Of a stretch of DNA of 64,000 nucleotides, positions 14,107 through 23,361 are shown piece after piece (position 1 is the first letter of the stretch; each line of letters opens with the position of its first letter). The DNA is from Casuarius casuarius. Lineage: Eukaryota; Chordata; Aves; Casuariiformes; Casuariidae. The notes under the pieces were generated by a model. That model had not been told where the DNA came from and made no database searches. It saw only the letters and a list, made by a program, of their open reading frames with translations. The stretch covers positions 310,001-374,000 of the forward strand of contig PTFA01000337.1 in the NCBI GenBank assembly GCA_003342895.1, given 5' to 3'. The position numbers were made by a program, and so were the translations under genes.

Positions 14107-15084
14107 TCATAAAATGACAGTTTCTTTATGTCTCTGGTGCACTTATTATTGGGAATCACTGTATCATTTTGACATTTATTATCTCTTTTTCTTCACAGGT
14201 AAGAAGTGGTATAGGAAATGGGAAAACAGATAGGTTCAGATCCTTAAATGGTTCAAATCAGCAGAGCCCTATTAAAACCAATTGGTGGATGATCTTTCTG
14301 CTTTAAACTTGCTCCTAGAGCTGAGTGACCAGAATTTAAGTCTCACAAGTCCTTTTGAGTGTTTTTGGTTACTGCTTGCTTAGGCAGCAGGAATTGTTTT
14401 AAGGAGCTTTTTCCGACAAAAGGTTTAGGAGGAAGGCAGGATAACAAATGTGATCTACAAAAAGTCAGTTATCCTTGATGATAATCTTTATTTGTAACTT
14501 TCATTCAACTTCATTGGCCACAGAGCTTTGCATAAAAGTCTGAAAAACACTGGTCCCTCAAGATGGTGATGAATTTGTAACCATATCATGACTGTTTCTT
14601 CTGCTACTCTTCAACTATCTGGTTTATATCCCTGTCATGGACATCTGGAGACCCATCCCACTGTGCCATAGCAAAGTAGAGCGCCCAAAAGAGGCCCCAT
14701 GCTCCTTATCAGAGAACTGTCCAAACTTCACAACTTTTCAGATGCTTTCCAGCTTGCTGTAAGGAGACTGAATTCTGCAAGACTGAAACTCTCAGCACAG
14801 AGAACCTCAGTTTTTAGAGTTATATGCCTGTAATTTGCCAAGATTGGCAGAGTTTAGGGATTTCTCCTTGCTTTGAGTAGCCCAAATATTATGACTTGAC
14901 TTTGCATGAGGTACCAGGGACCTTTTTCTAGCTATTGGAGTCCTGAAGGTATTTCTGTGTTTCTTAATGCTCACCTGATGATCTTCCACATCCCACTGAA
15001 AATCCGAGCCTTGGGATCACACTTCTCTTCTTCAGGGATGTACAGGAGAGGAAACAAATGAACACAGACATGTCCAAGGATTAC

Positions 15085-15335
15085 AGTCATGGAATCAGAA
15101 GGCAGCGAAGGCCAGAACAGACCTCAGGAGGACATCCAGCCCTTCCTCCTGCTCCCAGGCAGAATCAGCCACCTCTAGGACAGATGTTTTTTTACTTACC
15201 TCTAATGCTGGAGATCTAGTTTCCGCAGACTTTCTGTTACAAATCCTCAAAAATCTTCACTGGTAAAAGGTTTTTCCAACCTGAATCTCCCCTATTGTAG
15301 CTTCAGATCATTAGTTCTTCTCCAATCATTGCCAA
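15085..15335 (-). mobile_element. Old CR1-like LINE remnant, minus strand
   Basis: The plus-strand text GAATCAGAAGGCAGCGAAGG, then CAGACCTCAGGAGGACATCC with CCTTCCTCCTGCTCCCAGGC, resembles the reverse-complemented 3' end of old CR1/L3-type elements. Further on, TTTTTCCAACCTGAATCTCC and CTATTGTAGCTTCAGATCAT match the same family. Divergence is high, so the boundaries are approximate. Confidence 0.7.
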
Positions 15336-16554
15336 GTGTAAATCCAAAACATATTTAGAGTTGATCATGCCAGTAACTAGGTACTAACTTTAAAAGTCAG
15401 CCTTTGGACAATACTGAAGTTACATGGTGACTTTTGCTCTCCACGACTGTTCTGCTGGGTAAAACCGCAAACTTGGAGACCTTTGTAAAGCAGTATGTAC
15501 TTGACACTCCCTCAGAGGTACACATAGAATTGAGAATCCAGGTCACTTTTTCTATGAACTCTGCATACAGAGAGGTAATAGAGTATCAAGTTGCCCTTTT
15601 CACCTAGCTGTTTTCCAAACAGAAAAAAACATCAGGGAAGTGATCTGAGTGAGAGAAACAGAATCGAGCATAATTTATAGCTAGTGGGGGAAAGCGTTTA
15701 TAGTAATTCACTGTTCCATCTCAGTGTGTGTTTAATGTTTGTTGATGGGTTTTCTGTGCCTCAGGTGAACATAGATGCATTTTAATAGACACAGATGGAA
15801 AAAAAATTGTACAAGACTGTTAGCTAAGCAGTATACAGCACAGGGTGTATCAACAGTCAGGGGAGATAATACCTCTCCCTCTCCTCCCCTACCCAAAAGT
15901 TTGCACCAACAGAAATGTATTAGCAAGAGGTAGTACATATCAGGAGGTCTGTTTTTCTAGCTGTTGTTGTAGACTTGCTAATGGCATCAGTACTCATATG
16001 TACATGCAATGTCATTTGATGCTGGGGCCAACATGTGTACAAAATGGTGTAACAGACATGCATTAAAAGTTGTGGAGTGATCTATGGTCCATCTGCTTTC
16101 AAAATATCTCTGGCGCAGTTGCTGAGCTTGCATGTATTAATGATGAATTGTTTTTGACATTAGCCAGTGTCAAAAAGGCTGTAATCTCGCACCCCTGAAC
16201 CACGCTTACTGGTGAACTTCACACAGCATAAAGTGGGAGAAAGAACCAAGTCCGCAATATCAGATGATTTAATTACATAAAAAATATCTTTACACGCTCT
16301 TGAAATTCCTTCTACATCAGAAATTACTGCAGATTTTACAGGAACATAGGAAGGGGAAGTACTGTGTGGAATCACAGGGAAAGGGAAGTGGTGGATACAA
16401 GGTGTTGATCGGTGTTATCAAAATCCTGTGAACACCTGCTGTATATAAATTTCCCATCTCACCATGAGCCAAGCTGTCCATTTTCCATAACCTATGGCCA
16501 TACAGTGACAACTCTGTTTTTTTCTTTCCCAGAGTGCAACACCTGGCAAAAAGC

Positions 16555-16660
16555 CGTAAAAAGTGAACTACTGGGTCAGACAAGATGTGCTGTCCTCTCT
16601 CTGATATAGACCAGCAGTGGATGCAGAGGGAAATGGCACAAAAACAGACAAGCATGAAAT
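16555..16660 (-). mobile_element. Probable old CR1-like LINE 3' fragment, minus strand
   Basis: ACTACTGGGTCAGACAAGAT followed by CTGTCCTCTCTCTGATATAG and ACCAGCAGTGGATGCAGAGG is a degraded match to the amniote CR1/L3-like phrase built on 'CTGGGTCAGACCA..GGTCCAT..', in reverse complement. The same family appears on the plus strand at 25.75 kb. The match is by memory of the family and is weakened by divergence. Confidence 0.5.
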
Positions 16661-17048
16661 AATACTTTGCTTGCACATCTTCCAGACTTCCCATAGTCAC
16701 TTCAAACTCATGTGGACTTTTAAACATACTCCAGCTATTCTGAGTCCTATGTCCTTGGCCATTATTGCTGGTGCTGCGAACATTTTCATACTTTCAGACG
16801 TGCTAGGTCCTCAGCCCCTACTCAGGCCACGCACATCACCTACACAAGCTAACAGAATACAGGCAAAATAAGGAACAAAACTTCACTGCAGAAAAGTAAA
16901 GCTGTGGCAGAAAGACATCAGACCATCAAGTAACTTCATTTCCCAGTTTGATCCCTGATGTCAGATCCCTGATTAAGTCCACTCAATATGTGCTAGTTTA
17001 CACCTGAGCTCCCTTCTGGCATGTTTTAATGCTATGTGGCTGAACTAG

Positions 17049-17084
17049 GTAGCCCGGGCTACAGGCTATGTAGCCTGTGCTACA
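17049..17084. repeat. Cluster of overlapping short palindromes
   Basis: A perfect 14-bp palindrome GTAGCCCGGGCTAC (17049-17062) is followed directly by AGGCTA-TG-TAGCCT (17063-17076). That overlaps TGTAGC-CTGT-GCTACA (17069-17084). All are built from the unit GTAGC and its complement. The role is unknown. Confidence 0.8.
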
Positions 17085-18179
17085 TCCACATAGTTATAGA
17101 AGCACAGATTGCTAATGGGGAATCTATTTGGTTTGAAGGACAAAATGTTGTAGAGTGTGAAAAGGGAAAGGAGGAGTCCTGTTTTCCGACACGAGGTGTT
17201 TGAATAGCCTTGGCCTTCTTCCTCTTTCACTTGTGTCAAAATAATGGGATCTGCAGATCACATGGAGCAGAGCCTCTGATGAGATCCATGGTAAAATCCC
17301 ATTGGTAAAGCTGCTGATTACTGGTAACCAGCAACCTGAATTTTCCACACCCTGCGATTGATCATCTGTTAGGCCACTGGCAATGACTGATTCACTTCAT
17401 CCCTGTTTCTTCATCTGTTAAATAGGAAAAATGGTACTTGCTCTACTTGGCAAAGTGCTTTGGAGTCAACAGATGAAAAGCTTAAGTACTAGCTTCTGGT
17501 CAAAAAGGAAGCACAAACTGGCAAAAAATGACTGGAAAACTTAACCAAATGGCTTCAAACCTCTGAAATGGCTCGAGTCTAATTTCTAACTCTAATTCAG
17601 TCGGTATCCCCTTTTTGTCATCACCTTTAGTCTATTTAACATTCTAGTTTTACAAACATTACAACATGTGCCTGTCCTAATCCTTGTCTCTTAACACTAA
17701 AATCTGTTTGAAACCCTAGCTGCCTTTCCCCAGTCAGTTGTGCAACATGCTATTTTTGGAATAACCCTTACAATCCCGAGGAAACAGCAAAAACAATTAC
17801 ACAAAATGGAAAAGAGGAATTTTAAGACGGATTTAATCTTCTGCCTTTCAATGCAACCCTATAAGCAGAAACAATGAGTTGAAACACTGATGGGGGGCTG
17901 GCAGGGGTACTTTAACAGAGCACTGGAGAGTGTTTTCCTGCTGTTTCTCTCTGTGAGACATTAAGATTCACAGCAGGTTCAAAAGAAAAGCTCTGTGCAC
18001 ACTTCCAGGTGCCGTTTGGCTAGCAAATGTGTTAGCAGTTCTTGTGTAGCTACTGCACGTGTAGCTTTTTCATCAGCACATCTGCAAGCAATTATTTCTA
18101 CCAGTTATTTATTCTTCTGTGGCTTTACACAACCTGACTGAGCAGAGAGGAGTTTATTCAGCCAGAGGAGAGTTTTCAT

Positions 18180-19150
18180 NGAGAGAGCTGCCGTGGATTA
18201 GCAAACTCCGCGTGTGTGTGTAACTGATCTCATTTCTGTGCTCTGATAGTTTTGTTGTTGCTGTGTTATGATCCAGAAAAGAGCCGGAAGGGCTGAGGAG
18301 TGAGGACAGCATTAGTAGCAGAGGAGTTGTAAAGTGAATTTTGTCTGTAAAGTAATGTGTAAACTAAAGTTTTCTGCTGATTTCAAAAGCTGTGGTGCTT
18401 TTCTTTCTGTAAGCTCTGAATGGGCACATCCAGCTCCCCGCAGAGCATGAGGCCAGTGTAAATTAGCACTGCTTCCACAGGGACAGGGACACAGGGGAAA
18501 TCGGAAGTTTAGAAATCCGTGTATTTTTGTTGCCAGTCGATCTCCCCTTTGTTTGTCAGCGTGGATGGAGATCGATGTGCTCGATAAGTGAGATGGCCAT
18601 CTGAGAGCAGAGAGGGAGAGCGGCGTGAAGTGGGAAACCTGAGGGGCTTTGCGAAGCGCTCTGCTTTCACCTCCCCCGCTGTCTCCACCCTCGGNGCCTT
18701 GCGGCTCCTCCTGGAAAGCGGCGATGCTGAAGTCTGCCAGGACCGGAGCAGCACAGTCCCGTGCAGAGCTTGAGCCAGCTGGCGGTGCAGCAGGGGCTCT
18801 GCCTTCCCTGCCGCCTCCTCCTCCTCTGCAGAGGGGAAGCACCCATCGCCACATGCTGCGTTTTCATGAATGCCTCAAGCCAGCTGTGGAAAACCAGCGT
18901 TTTAACCTGTGCAAATGAAATGGAGTCTGAGGAGGATCTACCTGTCTNGTAACTGACTTTACAGAGACGGACAGTCGGGTGCTGTAGGGTGAGTGGAAGA
19001 CAAGGCGGCAATGGGACTGTGACTCTATGGCGAATGTGCCGCAGGGCTACGCGCCGTCCACGCTCTGCTCCGCGCAGCGGTTTGCAGGGAGCCATGGGGA
19101 GCACGTGCTGAGACCGACCGCCTGGCAGAAGCAGCACCCGGCTGGTGAAC
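18180..19150 (+). promoter_or_regulatory. TRHR: GC-rich leader and probable promoter region of TRHR
   Basis: GC and CpG content rises sharply from about 18.55 kb up to the receptor start, unlike the AT-rich flanks. This fits a 5' untranslated region and proximal promoter. I cannot place the transcription start: no clear TATA box is evident. A donor-like GTGAGT at 18989-18994 and acceptor-like pyrimidine tracts ending in CGCAG (about 19056) could belong to a 5' untranslated intron, which mammalian TRHR genes have. Upstream ATGs lie at 19011, 19027, 19034 and 19094. Minus-strand open frames over this block (18312-19335) are shadows of high GC. Confidence 0.55.
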
Positions 19151-19161
19151 ATGGAGAATGA
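19027..19161 (+). CDS. Upstream ORF (44 codons) overlapping the TRHR start
   Basis: From an ATG at 19027 a frame stays open for 44 codons and stops at TGA 19159-19161, 11 bases inside the receptor coding sequence, in a different frame. Its start context is poor at -3 (T) but has G at +4. If the leader is present in the mature mRNA, ribosomes starting here would terminate past the TRHR ATG and so reduce receptor translation. No known peptide is recognised. Translation is inference. Confidence 0.35.
   Translation: MANVPQGYAPSTLCSAQRFAGSHGEHVLRPTAWQKQHPAGEHGE
19034..19111 (+). CDS. Upstream ORF (25 codons) with strong internal start
   Basis: A second upstream frame runs from ATG 19034 to TGA 19109-19111, 39 bases before the receptor ATG. 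It contains an in-frame ATG at 19094 in a good context (GCCATGG, G at -3 and G at +4). That gives a 5-codon minimal uORF, 19094-19111. This is likely the most efficiently recognised upstream start in the leader. A 3-codon uORF also lies at 19011-19022. Existence in the mRNA is not proven. Confidence 0.35.
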   Translation: MCRRATRRPRSAPRSGLQGAMGSTC

Positions 19162-19945
19162 CACGGGGGACGAGCAAAACCAAACTGGGCTGCTGGTAAC
19201 GAGCCAAGAGATTGTCACAGCCGAATACCAAGTGGTTACCATTCTCCTGGTCCTTATCATCTGTGGACTGGGCATCGTGGGCAACATCATGGTGGTTTTG
19301 GTGGTCCTCAGAACCAAACACATGCGAACTCCCACTAACTGCTATCTGGTGAGTCTGGCTGTGGCAGATCTCATGGTGCTGGTGGCTGCAGGACTGCCCA
19401 ATATCACAGAAAGCCTGTATGGATCCTGGGTGTATGGCTACGTGGGATGTCTCTGTATTACTTATCTCCAGTACCTAGGGATCAATGCTTCTTCTTTTTC
19501 CATCACTGCCTTCACCATCGAGAGATACATAGCCATCTGTCACCCAATCAAAGCTCAATTCCTATGCACTTTTTCGAGAGCCAAAAAGATCATTATTTTT
19601 GTCTGGGCTTTCACTTCCATATACTGTATGCTCTGGTTTTTCCTGCTAGACCTCAATACGATAGTCTACAAAGACACTACTGTCGTGTCCTGTGGCTACA
19701 AGGTGTCCAGGAGCTATTATTCTCCTATCTATATGATGGATTTCGGTATATTTTATGTTGTGCCAATGGTACTGGCAACTGTCCTCTATGGGCTGATTGC
19801 TAGAATACTGTTCCTGAACCCCATCCCTTCGGATTCGAAAGAAAACTCTAAGACGTGGAGGAACGACTTGGCTCCCCCANACAAGCCTGTGAATTCCAAG
19901 ACGACTAACAGAAGTTTCAATAGCACTATTGCTTCTAGAAGGCAG
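19151..19945 (+). CDS. TRHR: Thyrotropin-releasing hormone receptor, coding exon 1 (residues 1-265)
   Basis: Encodes the first part of a class A G-protein-coupled receptor at the plasma membrane that binds the tripeptide TRH and signals mainly through Gq/phospholipase C. The start is the ATG at 19151; the frame is open two codons further upstream but has no ATG there. The N-terminus has glycosylation sequons at N3 and N10. TM1 is about 28-53 (GN at 44-45), TM2 62-83 (D73), TM3 98-126 and TM4 145-167 (W152). TM5 is 193-220 (P205), followed by intracellular loop 3. C100 and C181 form the conserved disulphide pair. Y108 and N112 correspond to the TRH-contacting Tyr106/Asn110 of mammalian receptors, shifted by two residues. 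The DRY box is ERY (124-126), normal for TRHR. Nearly all TM sequence matches what I know of vertebrate TRHR1. Exon 1 ends on CAG before the donor GTAGG at 19946, phase 0. Residue 244 is unreadable because of an n at 19880. The frame would run on to TGA at 19955-19957 if unspliced. Confidence 0.97.
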
Positions 19946-20689
19946 GTAGGAAACTGAATTTGAAAGGGCTTTCTGAAACATAAAACCCCCTTGTTTTTGA
20001 GACCACTAGCTTAGACATTTGGAAAGGGGCAAAACATATTATCCCTTTTTATTATGCTGTCAAGCCGAAATAATATGATACATATATATTTATGAATACT
20101 TATTTTTTCTTTTCTATACATTATTGCCTCCTGATAGAACTGGGGCAGATGATATTTAATTTCCTATGTCAAAAAGCAATTAGGAAGTGTCCATAAGGAA
20201 TGAAACATACTTTTGACTGTACTTTCCTCATATTACAGCCTGTCAGTAATGCTGTCAAATATACAAAGTGATTCTTGATTTAGTTTTGAGATCTGAGGAG
20301 AAGGAAATTGCCTGGGAGTTTAGCAGACTTGAGGTTTAACAGGTTTTGAGTGCTAAGGCAATGTGTCACTGCATGAACAAACTGAAGTTTCTACTTTTCC
20401 TGTCTCTGATCTCCTTGCTATGAAACAGTGAAAAGTCTACTTAAGCAAGTCTATATATAAAAATGCTTTATAAATGTTAAGCATCTTTGTTACTCTTTCT
20501 TTCAGGAAATATTTTTATGTATTGATGGCTCAAAACTGAGGCATAGATTTGACTGGCTTCTTTATATTTTTACTTATATGTGCTGCAATGTGTAATTATA
20601 TCACTAGAATACAGTTAATGGAATAAATGCTTTATAGCTATTCACAATAAAGCATACTACCTTGCACTCAGACAGCACGGAGCAGTTAG

Positions 20690-20935
20690 CACTGTTGGGT
20701 CCAGTCCTGGGAAATGCAGGGTGCGTCATTTCGCGATCGCCCCTTGGGAAGAGGCTGGGGCTGTGTTGGTGTGAGTGTGGGGCCCCGCTGCTCCGCACCG
20801 CCCCACGGGGCTGACCTCCCCTCGGCCGCTGGGGTGACCGGCTTTGGAGGGCTGCCTTGGCACAAGGGATGCGTCAGGTGGCACGCTGAGGGGCTCACCT
20901 CTTCGGACAAGCTGAGTGCAACCTGGGTGATGGGT
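20690..20935. other. CpG-rich patch inside the TRHR intron
   Basis: About 250 bp of GC-rich sequence, including CGCGATCGCCCC and CTCCGCACCGCCCCACGGGG, inside very AT-rich intron DNA about 0.75 kb after exon 1. Open frames appear on both strands because stops are scarce in GC-rich DNA. It could be an internal promoter or enhancer, or an old GC-rich insertion. I recognise no repeat family. Confidence 0.5.
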
Positions 20936-21057
20936 TGAGCTTTATTATCTTATTTCTTTATGTAGATTGGCACCGTTTAATGAAAGGGACTTTTTCCCTT
21001 AGCATGAGCCATTGACCTCAAAAGTCGATTGACCACCAAACATTCAGAGCACTAGAG

Positions 21058-21087
21058 GTTTGTAGGTTTGCCTAGAAACCTACAAAC
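21058..21087. repeat. Perfect 12-bp inverted repeat with 6-base loop
   Basis: Left arm GTTTGTAGGTTT (21058-21069), loop GCCTAG, right arm AAACCTACAAAC (21076-21087). A transcript from either strand would form a 12-bp stem with a small loop. It is too short for a typical microRNA precursor. Confidence 0.9.
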
Positions 21088-21706
21088 TGAAACATCTGAG
21101 CTAGTTTTTATTTAATTATGTCTCCACTTACAGTTAAATATTTGGATTAGAAGTGTTTAATTTTTTTGTCTATTAATTAGTAGAAAAATAAAATAATAAA
21201 CTACTTTTCAAGTTGTCATCATTACTTTAGTATACATGCTTAATCATATGNGCTTAGTGCATTATATGTGCTCATTTGAAAAACAGAAAAATCTTTTAAG
21301 TATTTGAGCATTGCAGACAATAGATACAATTATATTATGAAAACCTAAGAGGATTATTATATGATGTCTTTTGTGTCTTATAAAGATAGCAAGATTTCTT
21401 CTAAAAGTGTAAGTAACTTCATGGATTAATGTAGCTTCATTATCAGTAAAGCTAGCACATGCATATAATACAAGGGAGGAAGCAACGCAAGGATAGTGTG
21501 ACATTATTAGTAATATTATTTATAAAATAGCAGCATTCAAAATATACCTAGTGGTGTAAAATGGGAAAACATAAGTCCATATTCAAAGAGTTTAAAGTTG
21601 CAACAGCCACAAAGACACAAATTTCCCACTGTTTTAGGAAAGACTTAATACAGGTATAACTGAGAGCATATTTTGGCCCCATAGTGAATTCTACTCTCAT
21701 TTAAAG

Positions 21707-21754
21707 AGAGATATATATGTATGTATGTATGTATGTATATACACACATATATAT
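21707..21754. repeat. (ATGT)n / (AT)n / (AC)n compound microsatellite
   Basis: ATATATATGTATGTATGTAT followed by ATATACACACATATATAT. Purine-pyrimidine alternating throughout, in the TRHR intron. Confidence 0.93.
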
Positions 21755-22927
21755 GCCTTCTCAACATGGTGCTTGCACTAAAGTAACAGTTGCATATGAT
21801 CTCCAGCATGTGAGTTGCAGAAAAAGTGACAAAAAGTGTGGTTTATAGTTCCTACTTCTGTGGCAGTTCTCATTTTTATCCAAGAATGTTTCTACAAAAT
21901 GAAATTAATGCATGCTTCATTGAGTTATTATGAGTTAATTATTATTATAATTGACTTATTATGAGCTCACAGTTATACCAGAATAAAGCAGTAAGTTAGA
22001 CAGGATTCCTGAATACTCATACGGGTTTAACNCAAGGTATTTCATAGCCATTTTTGACTGTGATTACTCCAGCATGGCAGAGTATGTGAATTGATTTACC
22101 CATGCAGTCTGACCTGGATTGCTTCACTAATCTGGATTTAGCTTGACCCAGCCCGACAGATCATACCATTTCCTTCAATCACCTTGTGACTTCCCATTAC
22201 CCTATCAACATTTTGAAAATCTCCCTTTGTTAAAACTGGTTAAAACTTGCTATTACCAGGATAAGATAAGGTTTTGTGATCTAACTTGTCATACAGTCAC
22301 TGTGTTTTAGTTCAGGAGCACTTTCTGAAGCTGTTTCTAACTCACAACAGAACTCATGACTCCTACTTTTTAGAAAGTTTTTACCATATATTATAGTATT
22401 AGCATATACTGTGTTTTGNCAACTCTGTCTTTCTATGTCAGCTTCCAAGAATTGGGTTCAGACTTCTACGTATGGTCACTCATATATTATAAGAATGCAA
22501 TTTCAATTATTTTCTTGAAAAAATGGCAATACAGCACCTAGGTCCTTGGTATGAGGAGTAAGCCCAGAACTAGAAGTTGATTGACTGAAAATGTGAAGAT
22601 CAATTTGGAAAACATCTTGGATTCAATATCTCAAGCATGACACCAATGGAGAGAGCAAGGCAAGGGAGCAGCAACCCTGACATGACATCTAGAATAGCTC
22701 TATGCTCAGGGAGGAAGCAAATACAGCGTAAAATAACCATTTCCCCACAGCTGTGGAAGGCAGCTGCTTGAACTGAGGCAAGGGAGGCATATGGCAGCTT
22801 GGCAGTGAGACAAGGAGGAGGGAGGGAGATCGCTGTTGCAGAAGCAGCATAGATGGACTAAGCTGACTTTCCTTAGAACAGGTATTTTCAGTCTCTGACA
22901 AACAGATTTAATGCCAGTTGTAAAGGC

Positions 22928-22938
22928 GGGGGGGGGGG
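22928..22938. repeat. G homopolymer, 11 bases
   Basis: Eleven consecutive G on the plus strand in the TRHR intron. The length may be unreliable for sequencing reasons. Confidence 0.9.
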
Positions 22939-23283
22939 AAGAGGTTGAGGACTTTTGTTCTGTTTCCGGAACAGAACAGTGATTTAGATTATTTTGTGAT
23001 TTAGAAATGAGGCCTGAAATATTTTTTAGAGTAGTCAGTCAAGCCTAGTTTGACATATTTTTCCTGCGAGTGCTCTAGGGATGAGCACAGAATGAGACGA
23101 TATTACATCATCAGTGAAGGATAATCAGTTATTCCAGGTAGAAAGTGGTCCTCTGCTTACTCTTTCTATTCCCTGTCTTCATCCTCCCACCCACATGATT
23201 TAAAAGTCACTGAACTATGTTAGTTCGAGGAAATATTTATCTCACTCTAATATCTGGAAAGCTAACAGGAACAAAATCTATTT

Positions 23284-23361
23284 ACTAAAGGAACAATAGC
23301 CCCATATCAACTAAAGGAACAATAGCCCCATATCAACTAAAGGAACAATAGCCCCATATCA
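23284..23361. repeat. 26-bp tandem repeat, three identical copies
   Basis: Three head-to-tail copies with period 26 at 23284-23309, 23310-23335 and 23336-23361. Each starts ACTAAAGGAACAATAGCCCC, with only the last base differing at the junction. Identity between copies implies recent duplication, or an assembly artefact. No internal gene. Confidence 0.93.

Larger units (their letters stand above)
11260..15080. other. Intergenic DNA with simple repeats
   Basis: AT-rich, no exon recognised. It contains the GGTA-type microsatellite at 12.4 kb and the polypyrimidine tract at 14.0 kb, listed separately. The rest shows no repeat family or RNA gene I can name. Confidence 0.55.
15336..18170. other. 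Intergenic DNA upstream of TRHR
   Basis: AT-rich with no recognised exon. It contains a probable old CR1-like fragment at 16.56 kb and a cluster of short palindromes at 17.05 kb, listed separately. The 136-codon minus-strand frame at 16317-16727 overlaps the repeat and has no recognised domain. Confidence 0.5.

Noticed and set aside
13968..14159. Lys/Glu/Gly-rich minus-strand frame
   Set aside because: It translates the polypyrimidine repeat tract and is not a protein gene.
16317..16727. 136-codon minus-strand frame
   Set aside because: It overlaps a probable old CR1-like fragment, with no known domain and no splice signals of note.
18312..19335. Minus-strand open frames of up to 222 codons opposite the TRHR leader and exon 1
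   Set aside because: They overlap TRHR coding sequence antisense and the GC-rich leader, cross unreadable bases, and show no domain. They are explained by low stop frequency in GC-rich DNA.
19946..19957. TRHR ending at TGA 19955 as a truncated receptor
   Set aside because: The frame after Q265 follows a good GTAGG donor, and the remaining TM6, TM7 and tail are found in phase in exon 2. The short read-through is intronic.
19447..19981. Alternative-frame open stretches inside TRHR exon 1 (plus 19447-19803, minus 19646-19981)
   Set aside because: Shadows of the receptor coding frame, which matches a known family throughout.
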